From contig NZ_CP157005.1 of NCBI RefSeq assembly GCF_039904985.1, forward strand, positions 1,860,001 to 1,924,000: a stretch of 64,000 bases of DNA, given 5' to 3'. The first letter of the stretch is position 1. Each line of letters opens with the position of its first letter. Origin of the DNA: Methylomonas sp. AM2-LC. Lineage in GTDB: Bacteria; Pseudomonadota; Gammaproteobacteria; Methylococcales; Methylomonadaceae. Both the position numbers and the translations under genes were made by a program. Under the pieces are notes generated by a model. It saw nothing but the letters and a program-made list of their open reading frames with translations. It did not search any database and was not told the origin of the DNA. Positions 56,348 to 63,877 of the stretch are shown here, piece by piece.

Positions 56348-56505
56348 TTTACATAGGCTCTGATGGCGTGGAATGCTAGTGGGTCGTGGGTTAGGTCGAG
56401 AACGAAATAGTCGCAACCATAATGTTTCTCACCAAAATCACTTTTATTATCGACGCGATAAACGATAAATTTATTAAAAATGCCTTGTTGTTTTTTGTCT
56501 TGCAT
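56344..56505 (-). CDS. Small phage protein of 53 residues
   Basis: Starts MQDKKQQGIFNKFIVYRV and contains HYGCDYFVLDLTHDPLAFH, a pattern I recognise from short conserved phage proteins of unknown function. The stop overlaps the MazG-like ATG (ATGA). Too short for usual gene-calling limits, but the coupling and conservation support it. Confidence 0.72.
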   Translation of the reverse strand: MQDKKQQGIFNKFIVYRVDNKSDFGEKHYGCDYFVLDLTHDPLAFHAIRAYVK

Positions 56506-56518
56506 GATGATTTTCCTG

Positions 56519-56686
56519 TTAATGGATAAATTTTCTGCACCCCAAAAGTGCGTTAATGTTTTCGGGGGTTATTTGGAGTTTGAATTTTTGGCTAAATAAA
56601 AATGTAATATCAGACAGTGATTTGTCTTTGTCTTGGCGGAGTTGTTTTAAAAATGCGAGTTGCGTTTTAGTGAGTTCAAAAATCAT
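56519..56686 (-). CDS. Small phage protein of 55 residues
   Basis: MIFELTKTQLAFLKQLRQ then a helix-loop pattern with FSQKFKLQITPENINALL. A good ribosome site (AGAGGTG) lies about 6 bp upstream. 11 bp separate it from the DHH gene upstream. Function unknown; it could be a small helix-turn-helix protein. Confidence 0.62.
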   Translation of the reverse strand: MIFELTKTQLAFLKQLRQDKDKSLSDITFLFSQKFKLQITPENINALLGCRKFIH

Positions 56687-56697
56687 GATTCACCTCT

Positions 56698-57519
56698 TTA
56701 GATCACCAGATTTCTTGAACTGAAACCAGCGGCATTTTTGTGGCCGCCACCGCCGAAGTGTTTGGCGATTTCTGAGACGTCGAAATTGCCGTTTGAGCGG
56801 AGTTGGCACCACCATTTTTGCTCGATGCCGCTGTAGCTGTAGGTGAGTCCGTAGGTGCCGGATTGGTTGGCCAAGGTGTTGCCGAGGTCGCTGGAGAATT
56901 TGGGGGGGACGTTGCAGGCTAGGCCGGAGATGCCGTTTAGGGTGCAGGGGTGTTGGTGTTGGGCGAAGTCGGCGACGTCTTTTGCGTGAACGAGTTCGAC
57001 ATCTTTGCCGCGTTCGGTTATGACGTGCGTATAAGCACCATCGAATTCCAGTTTTCTCCACTCGTCAAATTCGAACGGTACGAAAGCTCTTAGTCCGGCG
57101 TTGAAGGGTTTGGTGCTAGGCATATGAAATTTCCACAAATCCCTATCTTCAATTAAATATAGAAAAAATGGGCAGCTACTTATGCGGTCGCTCGGATGGA
57201 AATATTGCCACGCTAGCATGCAGCCCGAATGAGTCATATCAAAAATAGCAAAATCTAAACCGACTAAGTTTGATTGTGCGGTTTTATGATGATCGATGAC
57301 TATCAAGCTTCTTGCGCTGCTGTGCATGTCGATGAGTATGTCGCGAAAGTAAGAGAAATCTAAAATATAAATATCTTTACCCGCCACGTCTGGAGGCTGG
57401 CTGCCATATGTGGCGGGTAAGTAGTCGGCGGTGTCGCCAAATTTTCGCCACGCGGCGTAAGCTGCGCCGAATCCGTCTAAGCAATTGGCGTGATAGATGA
57501 CTAGAATGTTTTTGTTCAT
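56698..57519 (-). CDS. DHH/DHHA1 phosphoesterase
   Basis: Protein of 273 residues of the RecJ/NrnA-type superfamily: HANCLDGFGAAYAAW, the DHH motif VIDHHKTA, an acidic YLIEDRDLW, and the DHHA1 domain GGGGHKNAAGF. It probably cleaves short oligonucleotides or cyclic dinucleotides using manganese. In a phage it could process nucleotides or counter cyclic-nucleotide defence; neither is shown by sequence. The start overlaps the HTH gene by 4 bp. Confidence 0.87.
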   Translation of the reverse strand: MNKNILVIYHANCLDGFGAAYAAWRKFGDTADYLPATYGSQPPDVAGKDIYILDFSYFRDILIDMHSSARSLIVIDHHKTAQSNLVGLDFAIFDMTHSGCMLAWQYFHPSDRISSCPFFLYLIEDRDLWKFHMPSTKPFNAGLRAFVPFEFDEWRKLEFDGAYTHVITERGKDVELVHAKDVADFAQHQHPCTLNGISGLACNVPPKFSSDLGNTLANQSGTYGLTYSYSGIEQKWWCQLRSNGNFDVSEIAKHFGGGGHKNAAGFSSRNLVI

Positions 57520-57851
57520 GCTCGTTTTCCTTGGTTGGTTTTTGCTAGTGTTTTATGAAATAGATGGCGTAACGGGGATAAACTATCTGTTATGTGGCCG
57601 TAGCGGGCGTCGTTTTCATGGGCACGGTTGGCGGCTAGGAACGCGTCGCGCGGGGTGGTTTGGTTTTTGTGGCAGGTTTTTTCGAATGTTGCGATTTGTT
57701 TTTCGCTCCATAGGGGTTTGTTGCCGTCTATTTTTAGGGGTGCTGGGTAATGTTCTGTGGTTTTCCAGACTTTGTTAAAGGTGGTCAGGGATATCTCGAA
57801 GCGCTTGTGGAGCGCTGTGGAGGTTAGGGTGGGTTGGGTTTTATCGGTCAT
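57516..57851 (-). CDS. Phage helix-turn-helix protein
   Basis: Protein of 111 residues with LTSTALHKRFEISLTTFNKVW and LKIDGNKPLWSEKQIATFE, a pattern of AlpA/MerR-like winged helix DNA-binding proteins. Charged C-terminus. It lies within the leftward operon, overlapping the DHH gene by ATGA. Possibly a transcription or recombination-direction factor. Confidence 0.55.
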   Translation of the reverse strand: MTDKTQPTLTSTALHKRFEISLTTFNKVWKTTEHYPAPLKIDGNKPLWSEKQIATFEKTCHKNQTTPRDAFLAANRAHENDARYGHITDSLSPLRHLFHKTLAKTNQGKRA

Positions 57852-57852
57852 G

Positions 57853-58383
57853 CTACGTCCTCAATGTAACAAAAAAATCAGGATTGAGGCCCGCTGCTGT
57901 TTCGCAGTAGCCATCTTGTGAGTAGGGCACGTCTACATATTCACTTTTAGCTGTGTAGGGAAATTCGATTGATACCCGACTTTCTCGATTGGTATAACAA
58001 CTGCCGTTGGGTTCCCTAAAAATTAAGCCATCCAGGTCGTAGGCTCCGAGTTCTTCATCCAGAAATACATGACTGATACGTTTGTTTTGAAAAACACGAA
58101 TGGGCAGGCCTTTTAAAGCGCCCGAATCGGGTGTACGGGAATACACATATGTCCATTCGCGCCATTCGCCTGTAGCGGGAGTTAATAATTTATAATTTGC
58201 CAGGTCTGAAAAAAGACCGATACAAAAGTGTGCTGAAAAACCCGAATGAAGTTGATTGGCGAATATAGTTAAAAGTTCTAAGACGTTTTCACATATCCAT
58301 TTATCTGGATCTTCTTCGGTTTGGTTTAAATTGTAACCAGCGAGGGTTAATTCGTATTTTGCGTGGTCTATTAGGTTTGCCAT
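57853..58383 (-). CDS. Conserved phage protein, function unknown
   Basis: Protein of 176 residues. The segment ELLTIFANQLHSGFSAHF followed by LFSDLANYKLLTPATGEW is a recurring pattern in uncharacterised phage proteins. The rest is beta-rich (SRTPDSGAL, FLDEELGAYDLDGL). No catalytic motif seen. 1 bp separates it from the HTH gene. Confidence 0.68.
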   Translation of the reverse strand: MANLIDHAKYELTLAGYNLNQTEEDPDKWICENVLELLTIFANQLHSGFSAHFCIGLFSDLANYKLLTPATGEWREWTYVYSRTPDSGALKGLPIRVFQNKRISHVFLDEELGAYDLDGLIFREPNGSCYTNRESRVSIEFPYTAKSEYVDVPYSQDGYCETAAGLNPDFFVTLRT

Positions 58384-58390
58384 AGTTTAA

Positions 58391-58942
58391 TTAAGCCTCT
58401 GTGGTGATACGGAATTGGTTAGCGCGGTTGATCCAGCCGTTGATGAAGACGTGTTGGATAGGATTGTGATCAACGATGGCTTTGTAGAAATCGATGCGTT
58501 GATCGACCATTTGGTTGATGAGGGTGGTTGCGCCAACTTGTCCTAGTATTTCATGTGCCTTATTGGCGGTAATTGGTCCAATTTTTCCGTCGACGGAAAT
58601 GGTTTCGTCATAGTGTTTTAGGGTTTCTTGCAGGAGTTTTGCTGCATTTTCCGGATCCATGTTGATAGATTCGTCGAAAACGATAGGCTGCAACTCTAAT
58701 GGGATTACATCGATGTTGGGTTTTATGTAATAAAGGGATTGGTAGATATGGGCGGCGATGGTGGGAGTGATGGCTTTTAATTCGGCAATGGTCGCCAGCC
58801 TTCCCAGGTAAACGGAATAGGTATGCAAGGTTATGCCGTGGTTGGTAGGGCCGCCACGGTCTGCGGGGTTGTTGGTGTAGCCGCCTTCGCGTTGGAGTAT
58901 ATCGGCTATCATGGTGGCAATAGTGATGGGTTTAGTTGTCAT
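58391..58942 (-). CDS. GH108-type endolysin (N-acetylmuramidase family)
   Basis: Protein of 183 residues. LQREGGYTNNPADRGGPTNHG is the GH108 signature with its catalytic Glu; a peptidoglycan-binding-3-like C-terminal half follows (VDGKIGPITANKAHE). It cleaves peptidoglycan. No signal peptide, so it needs a holin or other release; none is recognised nearby. Its place within the early leftward operon, rather than with late genes, is unusual. Confidence 0.86.
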   Translation of the reverse strand: MTTKPITIATMIADILQREGGYTNNPADRGGPTNHGITLHTYSVYLGRLATIAELKAITPTIAAHIYQSLYYIKPNIDVIPLELQPIVFDESINMDPENAAKLLQETLKHYDETISVDGKIGPITANKAHEILGQVGATTLINQMVDQRIDFYKAIVDHNPIQHVFINGWINRANQFRITTEA

Positions 58943-58952
58943 TGCGCTCTCC

Positions 58953-59897
58953 TTAGGCGGCTTCGGGTAGTTCTGCGACGATGGTTAAAATGCCGCTGAG
59001 TAGTTGCTGGTTGTCGATATCGAGTGGTACCTGGGCGAGTTTGTGGAGCAAGTTAATGGTTTGGGTTTTGTGCGTAATAGCAGGGATAGCCAGAGCTTGG
59101 GTGGCGTTGCGGATTGTAGTGATGATTTGGATGAATCCGGGGTCTATGTCGTCGGTTTTGTTGGGATTTAAAACCAGGAAGCCGGATTGCTCCAGGGTAT
59201 GAATGATGTCATCTTGATTAAAATTTACGCCACCCGCGTTTAAAATGTCTTTTAGTGAGCCTATGTCTTGTTGAAATAGGTCTATGGTTTTTTCTTTGGT
59301 GGCGATTTCGTTTTCTAGGGCCGTTATTTTTTCGCAGTTGAGTTGGCGTTCTTGATCGAGGTCTTTGTTGAGTTGATCCAGTGCGGTTTGTAAATGGGTT
59401 ATTTTGTCGTGGACGTCCATCATGGTTTGGCAGTTGAGGAGTGCCAGAACTTCGCTGCGGTTTTCGAAGGCAACATAGTAGGCGTTAAAACAGGAGAGGG
59501 CTTCGGTGGGAGTGGTGGCGTTGAATTTAGCGGCCACTTGGTCGAAAAAAGATTTGTAGACCAGGAGTTCTGCGCAATCTGCGGCGGTATAGACTTTTTT
59601 GGGTTCTGGTTGGGTGTCGGCAATGTTGGTTGTGCGTTGGGTGTGATCTTTGTTCCTGAGTTTTTTTAGTTGGTAGGTTTGGATATCGACACCGTTGATG
59701 GTGTCGGGGTCGCCGTTTTCGACAGTGTGTTTTTTATCGCGCAGGCAGCAAAGGGCGGCGCTGACGTCTCTAACGCCGCCTGCAAAAAAGCCTTGATCTG
59801 CGGGGTTGATGTTGTCCCATATTTGTTTGGCGGTCATGCGGTTTTGGGCGTGTTCGAGTACGTTGAGAATGATGGTGTGTTGGGTTTTTGTGCTCAT
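58953..59897 (-). CDS. Phage protein with N-terminal winged-helix-like and coiled-coil segments
   Basis: Protein of 314 residues. The first 90 residues (IILNVLEHAQNRMTAKQIWDN) resemble a winged helix. A coiled coil spans about 165-225 (QTALDQLNKDLDQERQLNCE), then a variable tail. No enzyme motif. Probably a DNA-associated phage factor; function unknown. Confidence 0.6.
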   Translation of the reverse strand: MSTKTQHTIILNVLEHAQNRMTAKQIWDNINPADQGFFAGGVRDVSAALCCLRDKKHTVENGDPDTINGVDIQTYQLKKLRNKDHTQRTTNIADTQPEPKKVYTAADCAELLVYKSFFDQVAAKFNATTPTEALSCFNAYYVAFENRSEVLALLNCQTMMDVHDKITHLQTALDQLNKDLDQERQLNCEKITALENEIATKEKTIDLFQQDIGSLKDILNAGGVNFNQDDIIHTLEQSGFLVLNPNKTDDIDPGFIQIITTIRNATQALAIPAITHKTQTINLLHKLAQVPLDIDNQQLLSGILTIVAELPEAA

Positions 59898-59921
59898 GTT
59901 CGTTTCCTTAATTTAAAAGGG

Positions 59922-60203
59922 TTATTTTGTAACCGCACGGATGAATTTCCATAAATTGATTTCTAGTTGGGCTTTGTCTCCTGGATAGATCGTTTCGGTG
60001 TGGCCGGTTAGCCGAAAAGGTGTTTGATTTTCTATTTGCAAAAGGTTGTTGCTAAAACCACTTAGTTTTATGATTTCTAAACTTTGGTTTGGTCCTATAG
60101 GGAATTCGTCGGCAGCATTGGGCTGTAGGTCGAATGTGGTTTTATTGAAATTTGTTATCTGCACACTATGTTGGCCTAAGTTTGTGATTTTTATGTGCGT
60201 CAT
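59922..60203 (-). CDS. Hypothetical small phage protein
   Basis: Protein of 93 residues, beta-rich (MTHIKITNLGQHSVQITNF), no family recognised. Coupled by ATGA to the 35-residue membrane peptide gene upstream. Confidence 0.55.
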   Translation of the reverse strand: MTHIKITNLGQHSVQITNFNKTTFDLQPNAADEFPIGPNQSLEIIKLSGFSNNLLQIENQTPFRLTGHTETIYPGDKAQLEINLWKFIRAVTK

Positions 60204-60307
60204 ACGTTTGCTCCGAGTATGAGTTTTATGATGGCTATCGTTAGGACGATGAGCAGGAGTAAGTCGGGGAGGTAGATTAAAAATTCTCCTTTGCGTGGGT
60301 GTTTCAT
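60200..60307 (-). CDS. 35-residue membrane peptide
   Basis: A charged start (MKHPRKGEF), then one hydrophobic helix (LLLLIVLTIAIIKLIL). Start and stop each overlap neighbouring genes as ATGA, which strongly supports translation. It could be a small holin-like or inner-membrane peptide; that is a guess. Confidence 0.62.
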   Translation of the reverse strand: MKHPRKGEFLIYLPDLLLLIVLTIAIIKLILGANV

Positions 60308-60696
60308 GCCCATTCCATTTGTGCGTTGTTTTCCGCCATGGCGGTGGGTAGGGTTTTGGTTTTATCGGCCAGTTTGATGGCGTGTTTTAGGGCGGTGAGG
60401 GTGTCCATGCCACCTTTGGCGTGTAGGTCTTGGTAGGTGTCGCAGGCGTAGTTTAGGCGGCCTCGGGTCCAGTTTCTGTCACGCGCTTCGATATGCAGTA
60501 TGCTGATGGCGGCGGCGTGGTGGGTGTGCTGTGGGGTGATGGGTAGCAGCTGGTGGACGGCGTTTTTAAGGCCTTGATTTTCGCGCGGTGGTAGTTCGCT
60601 GATGGCGAGGAGGATTTGGGCCACGGCTTTGGCGGGGTCTGTTAGTACGTGGGTGATGGCAGAGGTGAGTAGGGTGGTTAGTTTTTGGGCTCTCAT
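60304..60696 (-). CDS. Hypothetical phage protein
   Basis: Protein of 130 residues from ATG 60696, chosen because GGAG lies 7 bp upstream; a longer frame to 60777 overlaps the DUF2303 gene. Helical, with LENQ/HHAAAISILHIEARDRNW near the middle. No family recognised. Confidence 0.55.
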   Translation of the reverse strand: MRAQKLTTLLTSAITHVLTDPAKAVAQILLAISELPPRENQGLKNAVHQLLPITPQHTHHAAAISILHIEARDRNWTRGRLNYACDTYQDLHAKGGMDTLTALKHAIKLADKTKTLPTAMAENNAQMEWA

Positions 60697-60748
60697 ATTT
60701 TTCTCCGGGTTAGTGCCTGCGTAGGTGTCTACGCAGGGGATGAATAAT

Positions 60749-61582
60749 TTATTGGTAATCGAGCGTGCCGATGGCAATGTAGATGTCAGCTTCGTTGATA
60801 CCGTTTTTAATATGATGTCGAAATTCTTCGGCGATTATTTCGAGTTGGGATTCTTTTTGCATGATGCGGTATTTGAGATTGACGTTTTTTTCGTGGTGAA
60901 CTGTCCGCAGCGAACATTTGAACGATTGATCACTAAAACCTTCGTATGGACGGCTGTTAAAAATGAAGTAGCTTGGTAGCTGATACTCTCCGGCTTTTAC
61001 TTCGATTTTTTCCATGGCACTGGCACTGGCGGCAAAATTACTAACCTGATGCTCGTTATTGCTGGAGCTGTTGACAGTGAGTTTGCGCAGAATGCTAATG
61101 GCTTTTTGATTGCTGATTTCTATAACGTTGCCGTCTTCTTCTGTAAAAAATGCAATGTGGTCGTTATAGTCTTCGATAAAATCGATAAAGAGTTGCTGAC
61201 TGAATGCGGCATTATCGGCTTGAAGCAGTGCAGCGAATGAGGGCGTTTTTTTTAAAATTAGGGTAGCAGTATGCTTTCCCCATTTTGGTTCGAGTGGGTT
61301 ACCGAGGTCGATTATGGCTTTGGCTTTTTCATTTTCTGCATCAATGAATACATCCGTATCTGAGCTGCCGTGCTGATCGATGTATGAGAGAAATTCGCCA
61401 AGCAAATGGGTTATGAATTTTGCTCGGTATTTATTGGGAACAAGCTGAAATGCCTCGATGCTTTGCAGTTTTGCGTTATCCGGAATTGCAACAGCAATGT
61501 TGTTGAGATCAACGGCTAATACTTCGTTGATATATTTTGTTGTTGCGTCGTTTTGAATTGCTTTGATTGCAGTTGCATCCAT
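60749..61582 (-). CDS. DUF2303 (YfdQ-like) phage protein
   Basis: Protein of 277 residues with the DUF2303 pattern (LPSYFIFNSRPYEGF, SLRTVHHEKNVNLKYRIM) found in early operons of many temperate phages. Function unknown; possibly a structural or replication-related factor. The start is coupled to the upstream stop (TAATG). Confidence 0.82.
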   Translation of the reverse strand: MDATAIKAIQNDATTKYINEVLAVDLNNIAVAIPDNAKLQSIEAFQLVPNKYRAKFITHLLGEFLSYIDQHGSSDTDVFIDAENEKAKAIIDLGNPLEPKWGKHTATLILKKTPSFAALLQADNAAFSQQLFIDFIEDYNDHIAFFTEEDGNVIEISNQKAISILRKLTVNSSSNNEHQVSNFAASASAMEKIEVKAGEYQLPSYFIFNSRPYEGFSDQSFKCSLRTVHHEKNVNLKYRIMQKESQLEIIAEEFRHHIKNGINEADIYIAIGTLDYQ

Positions 61583-61947
61583 TATTTTATACTCCGAATG
61601 GTTGTTATGTTGCCGTTGGTTTCGAATAGGTCGGCGTCGGTTTGTTGGTTGATGGTTAGGTAGCCCAGGTTGTTGACGTACATGGGGGTACTGGTGGTGG
61701 CTTCTTCGCTGCTTTTGCCGTTGCGGGTGGGCTGGGCGTATTTGACGGTGTGTTTAACCGTGACGCTGGAGCTGTTGCCGATTTGTTCCAGATCGATCTG
61801 GATGACCAGGCTGCCTTTTTTGCCGTGGTTGATGGTGCCCAGCGCCACCATTTTTAGGGCTTCTTGGACTTTGTCTTGGAAAATACCGGCGTCGAATTCG
61901 CCGAGTATTTCGGGGAATGAGGGATTGGGTTTTTGCATGTTGCTCAC
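61582..61947 (-). CDS. First gene of the leftward phage operon
   Basis: Protein of 121 residues, no named family. Short proteins of this type regularly stand directly before DUF2303 genes in temperate phages. AGGTGAG lies before ATG 61947. It directly follows the operator-controlled leftward promoter. Confidence 0.62.
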   Translation of the reverse strand: MSNMQKPNPSFPEILGEFDAGIFQDKVQEALKMVALGTINHGKKGSLVIQIDLEQIGNSSSVTVKHTVKYAQPTRNGKSSEEATTSTPMYVNNLGYLTINQQTDADLFETNGNITTIRSIK

Positions 61948-62000
61948 CTATATTGTTAAGGGTTATGGTTTTAACAGCGGTTTTTTTGCTGTTGGGCGCC

Positions 62001-62044
62001 ACAGTAACAAACTGTTATTTTGTTGTCAATAACAATCTGTTATT
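62001..62044 (-). promoter_or_regulatory. Leftward phage promoter with two operators (PL/OL-like)
   Basis: On the minus strand: TTGACA (complement of 62024-62029), 17 bp, TACTGT (complement of 62001-62006). Operators AGTAACAAACTGTTATT (62003-62019) and AATAACAATCTGTTATT (62028-62044) cover both promoter elements. It drives the operon that begins at 61947. Confidence 0.75.
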
Positions 62045-62081
62045 CTGAAAGAAAATAAATGTTAAGATATGCGACAGGCAT

Positions 62082-62106
62082 AAAAAAACCCGCATGGTGC
62101 GGGTTT
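62082..62106 (-). terminator. Intrinsic terminator of the repressor operon
   Basis: Stem AAACCCGCA / TGCGGGTTT (62086-62094 and 62098-62106), loop of three. Seven A on the plus strand give a T-run for leftward RNA. It stops transcription from the repressor side before it enters the PL region. Confidence 0.85.
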
Positions 62107-62118
62107 AGTGGGGGGGAT

Positions 62119-62433
62119 ATGGTTAAATCAGATGTAGATTTTGATTACAAGTTTCTTGAGTGGTTGCATCAAGTGTGGAAACGCACGGGGTTTAATCGGC
62201 TGCGGAGCTATTTGCATAAACAATCTGTATGCTTTGCTTTGCAGGTAACTTGTCAAGATGAGGCCGTACAATCGGCCGCTTTTCTAGTTCATCAGGTGTT
62301 TGAAATACTGCTATTGCCGCTAGATTTTGTTACATGTCTGGCGGAGCACATCATAAACATATTTGATAGTTTTCGAATAATTGCCTTAGGTTTGCGCCGT
62401 CTAGTGTTGAGTTTATGTGGAGGGTATCAATGA
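62119..62433 (+). CDS. Hypothetical protein in the immunity region
   Basis: Protein of 104 residues on the strand opposite to the repressor operon. G-rich ribosome site before ATG 62119. Basic first half, then hydrophobic segments (about 62-85). Its stop overlaps the next ATG (ATGA). No family recognised. It begins right after the repressor-operon terminator. Confidence 0.5.
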   Translation: MVKSDVDFDYKFLEWLHQVWKRTGFNRLRSYLHKQSVCFALQVTCQDEAVQSAAFLVHQVFEILLLPLDFVTCLAEHIINIFDSFRIIALGLRRLVLSLCGGYQ

Positions 62434-62570
62434 CTGAAATCATTTTAAAATCTGGGTGCGTTATTACGCTTAATGGTATTCCCTTTGAGCTAAAAGAGGA
62501 TACAAAGGTTGCTACATCCTTAGAAAATTTCATGTTATTTTTAAGCCATGATGAACAATCTGTATCATAG
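62430..62570 (+). CDS. 46-residue protein coupled to the gene before it
   Basis: MTEIILKSGCVITLNGIPF, beta-rich start, then a short helical tail. The ATGA overlap and GGAGGG upstream favour expression. It overlaps the minus-strand 40-residue gene by about 40 bp, so one of the two may be a false call. Confidence 0.48.
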   Translation: MTEIILKSGCVITLNGIPFELKEDTKVATSLENFMLFLSHDEQSVS

Positions 62571-62652
62571 CCAATGCCAACAACAGATTCATAAGTGCTT
62601 GTATTTCGCCGTGTTGTTTATGTATTGAAATTTCAATCTCTTCTTTGGTCAT
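62530..62652 (-). CDS. 40-residue membrane peptide of the repressor operon
   Basis: MTKEEIEISIHKQHGEI, then one hydrophobic helix (ALMNLLLALAMIQIV). The ATG directly follows the stop of the 123-residue membrane gene (TAAATG), so translation is likely coupled. Last gene of the leftward repressor operon. Confidence 0.55.
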   Translation of the reverse strand: MTKEEIEISIHKQHGEIQALMNLLLALAMIQIVHHGLKIT

Positions 62653-63024
62653 TTAAATTTTGCTTAATAAAATTGAAATTGATGCTGCAATGAAAAATAA
62701 AACTGTCCAAAACCATATCAGTTTTTCAGCGCCGAGTCTGTTTGAGAATAGCCACGACATTCTGTCTGGATGCATTACACCCTGTTCTATTCTGTTAATA
62801 ACCCCTAAAGCGTTTAACGCTTTGACGATAAATAATGGATAGACTATTAGTCCGGTTATACCCAGATAACCAAATGTATTATGAAAGTTGTCTCCACTGT
62901 TTTTTAGCGAATAAGCTTCTAAACCTATGCTAATAGGTAGTATTACTAGAACAGCTAATATATTGATTATTAGCTTTTGACGGTAATATTGCCTTAGGTT
63001 TATTTCAATGTATTCGTCTGTCAT
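62653..63024 (-). CDS. Membrane protein cotranscribed with the repressor
   Basis: Protein of 123 residues with three hydrophobic segments (about 19-37, 50-70, 101-120). No family recognised. The ATG directly follows the repressor stop (TAAATG). A membrane protein expressed with a repressor during lysogeny fits superinfection exclusion or another lysogenic trait; this is inferred from position. Confidence 0.65.
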   Translation of the reverse strand: MTDEYIEINLRQYYRQKLIINILAVLVILPISIGLEAYSLKNSGDNFHNTFGYLGITGLIVYPLFIVKALNALGVINRIEQGVMHPDRMSWLFSNRLGAEKLIWFWTVLFFIAASISILLSKI

Positions 63025-63420
63025 TTAAGCGATTTTATTCTGCTCTGTTGTAAGGGCGTGGTATTGTTCTTGTGTTTCTCTGATTTGTTGAACGCGCGTA
63101 TTAATGAGCGCTTTATAATTAGCCTTTTCCTGGGGCGGTAATAAGGAAATATCTATTAAATCGGGTGTTTCTGCGATTGGGCGTATTGGGCCGTTGCCGG
63201 TTAAAAGCCATTCAGTGCAACAATTGAAATGTTTAGATAGCATAATTGCTTGGGTGATGGTTGGCATTCTGTTGCCATTGAACCAGTAAGTGACAGCCGG
63301 ACCCGAAACGCCTAAGCGTTTACCAATATCTTCACGCCTTTCGCTTGACCATCCTTTCTCGTTAATCATCCGCTGAAATCGGGCTGAAAATTCTTCTAAT
63401 AATCTGTCTTTTCCGGTCAT
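63025..63420 (-). CDS. CI-like phage repressor (XRE helix-turn-helix)
   Basis: Protein of 131 residues from ATG 63420. The helix-turn-helix is REDIGKRLGVSGPAVTYWFN with GNRMPTITQA after it; the rest is a helical segment with a Gln/Glu-rich end. No serine-protease-type cleavage domain is seen, so induction may not follow the RecA autocleavage route. The frame extends to 63486 but would then contain an operator, so the shorter start is preferred. Confidence 0.83.
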   Translation of the reverse strand: MTGKDRLLEEFSARFQRMINEKGWSSERREDIGKRLGVSGPAVTYWFNGNRMPTITQAIMLSKHFNCCTEWLLTGNGPIRPIAETPDLIDISLLPPQEKANYKALINTRVQQIRETQEQYHALTTEQNKIA

Positions 63421-63443
63421 GCAAATAGCATGACTTATTGTTG

Positions 63444-63497
63444 AATAACATTCAGTTATTAATTTCATTTGACTTCTCAGTAACAAACTGTTATTTT
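63444..63497. promoter_or_regulatory. Repressor/Cro operator region (OR/PR-like)
   Basis: Operators AATAACATTCAGTTATT (63444-63460) and AGTAACAAACTGTTATT (63479-63495, identical to one of the leftward sites). Plus-strand promoter TTGACT (63469-63474), 17 bp, TATTTT (63492-63497), which the second operator overlaps. The expected RNA start is about at ATG 63504. Confidence 0.75.
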
Positions 63498-63503
63498 TAG
63501 ACT

Positions 63504-63716
63504 ATGGAAAAGTTAATTTTATTTTTTGGTGGACGCTCAGAAGCTGCTGTTGCTATTGGTGTTACCCCTTCTTTCATCACCATGGTGAAACGAGGTAAAC
63601 GTCAATTTTCACCAGCAATGGCCTTGCATGTTGAAAAAATTACAGGCGGCAAAATTTCTAAGTCTGAGCTACGTCCCGATATCTTTATTTCTGAGAGCAA
63701 TCAAGATGCTGCTTGA
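63504..63716 (+). CDS. YdaS/Cro-like helix-turn-helix protein
   Basis: Protein of 70 residues: LILFFGGRSEAAVAIGV, SFITMVKRGKRQFSPAMAL, the pattern of YdaS-type Cro proteins in temperate phages. It binds DNA and opposes the repressor. Only 7 bp follow the predicted -10 element, so the message may be leaderless; no ribosome site is visible. Confidence 0.85.
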   Translation: MEKLILFFGGRSEAAVAIGVTPSFITMVKRGKRQFSPAMALHVEKITGGKISKSELRPDIFISESNQDAA

Positions 63717-63764
63717 TTGCGCTTTGTGTGTGCGCTCTGTTACTTCTGGGGCTTTCCCTACCTG

Positions 63765-63796
63765 GCCGCTGTGTGGTTTTGCAGCGGCTTTTTTTT
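63765..63796 (+). terminator. Intrinsic terminator downstream of the cro-like gene
   Basis: Stem GCCGCTG / CAGCGGC (63765-63771 and 63782-63788) followed by TTTTTTTTGGTTTTTT. It lies 49 bp past the cro-like stop, a position like lambda tR1. Confidence 0.88.
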
Positions 63797-63807
63797 GGTT
63801 TTTTTAT

Positions 63808-63877
63808 GCAGCGTAGTTCAGTGGTGGAACGTGGGCCTTATTAGCCTAGTGTCGGGGGTTCGATTCCCTCCGCTGCT
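63808..63877 (+). tRNA. Phage tRNA-like sequence, anticodon UAU (Ile, AUA)
   Basis: Acceptor GCAGCG / CGCTGC (6 bp rather than 7), U8-A9, D arm GTTC/GAAC, anticodon stem TGGGC / GCCTA with loop CTTATTA, variable loop of five, T arm GGGGG / CCCTC with loop TTCGATT. The anticodon would be TAT (Ile). The short acceptor and T at position 37 are unusual, and no CCA is encoded. It may be an atypical or decayed tRNA. Confidence 0.55.
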
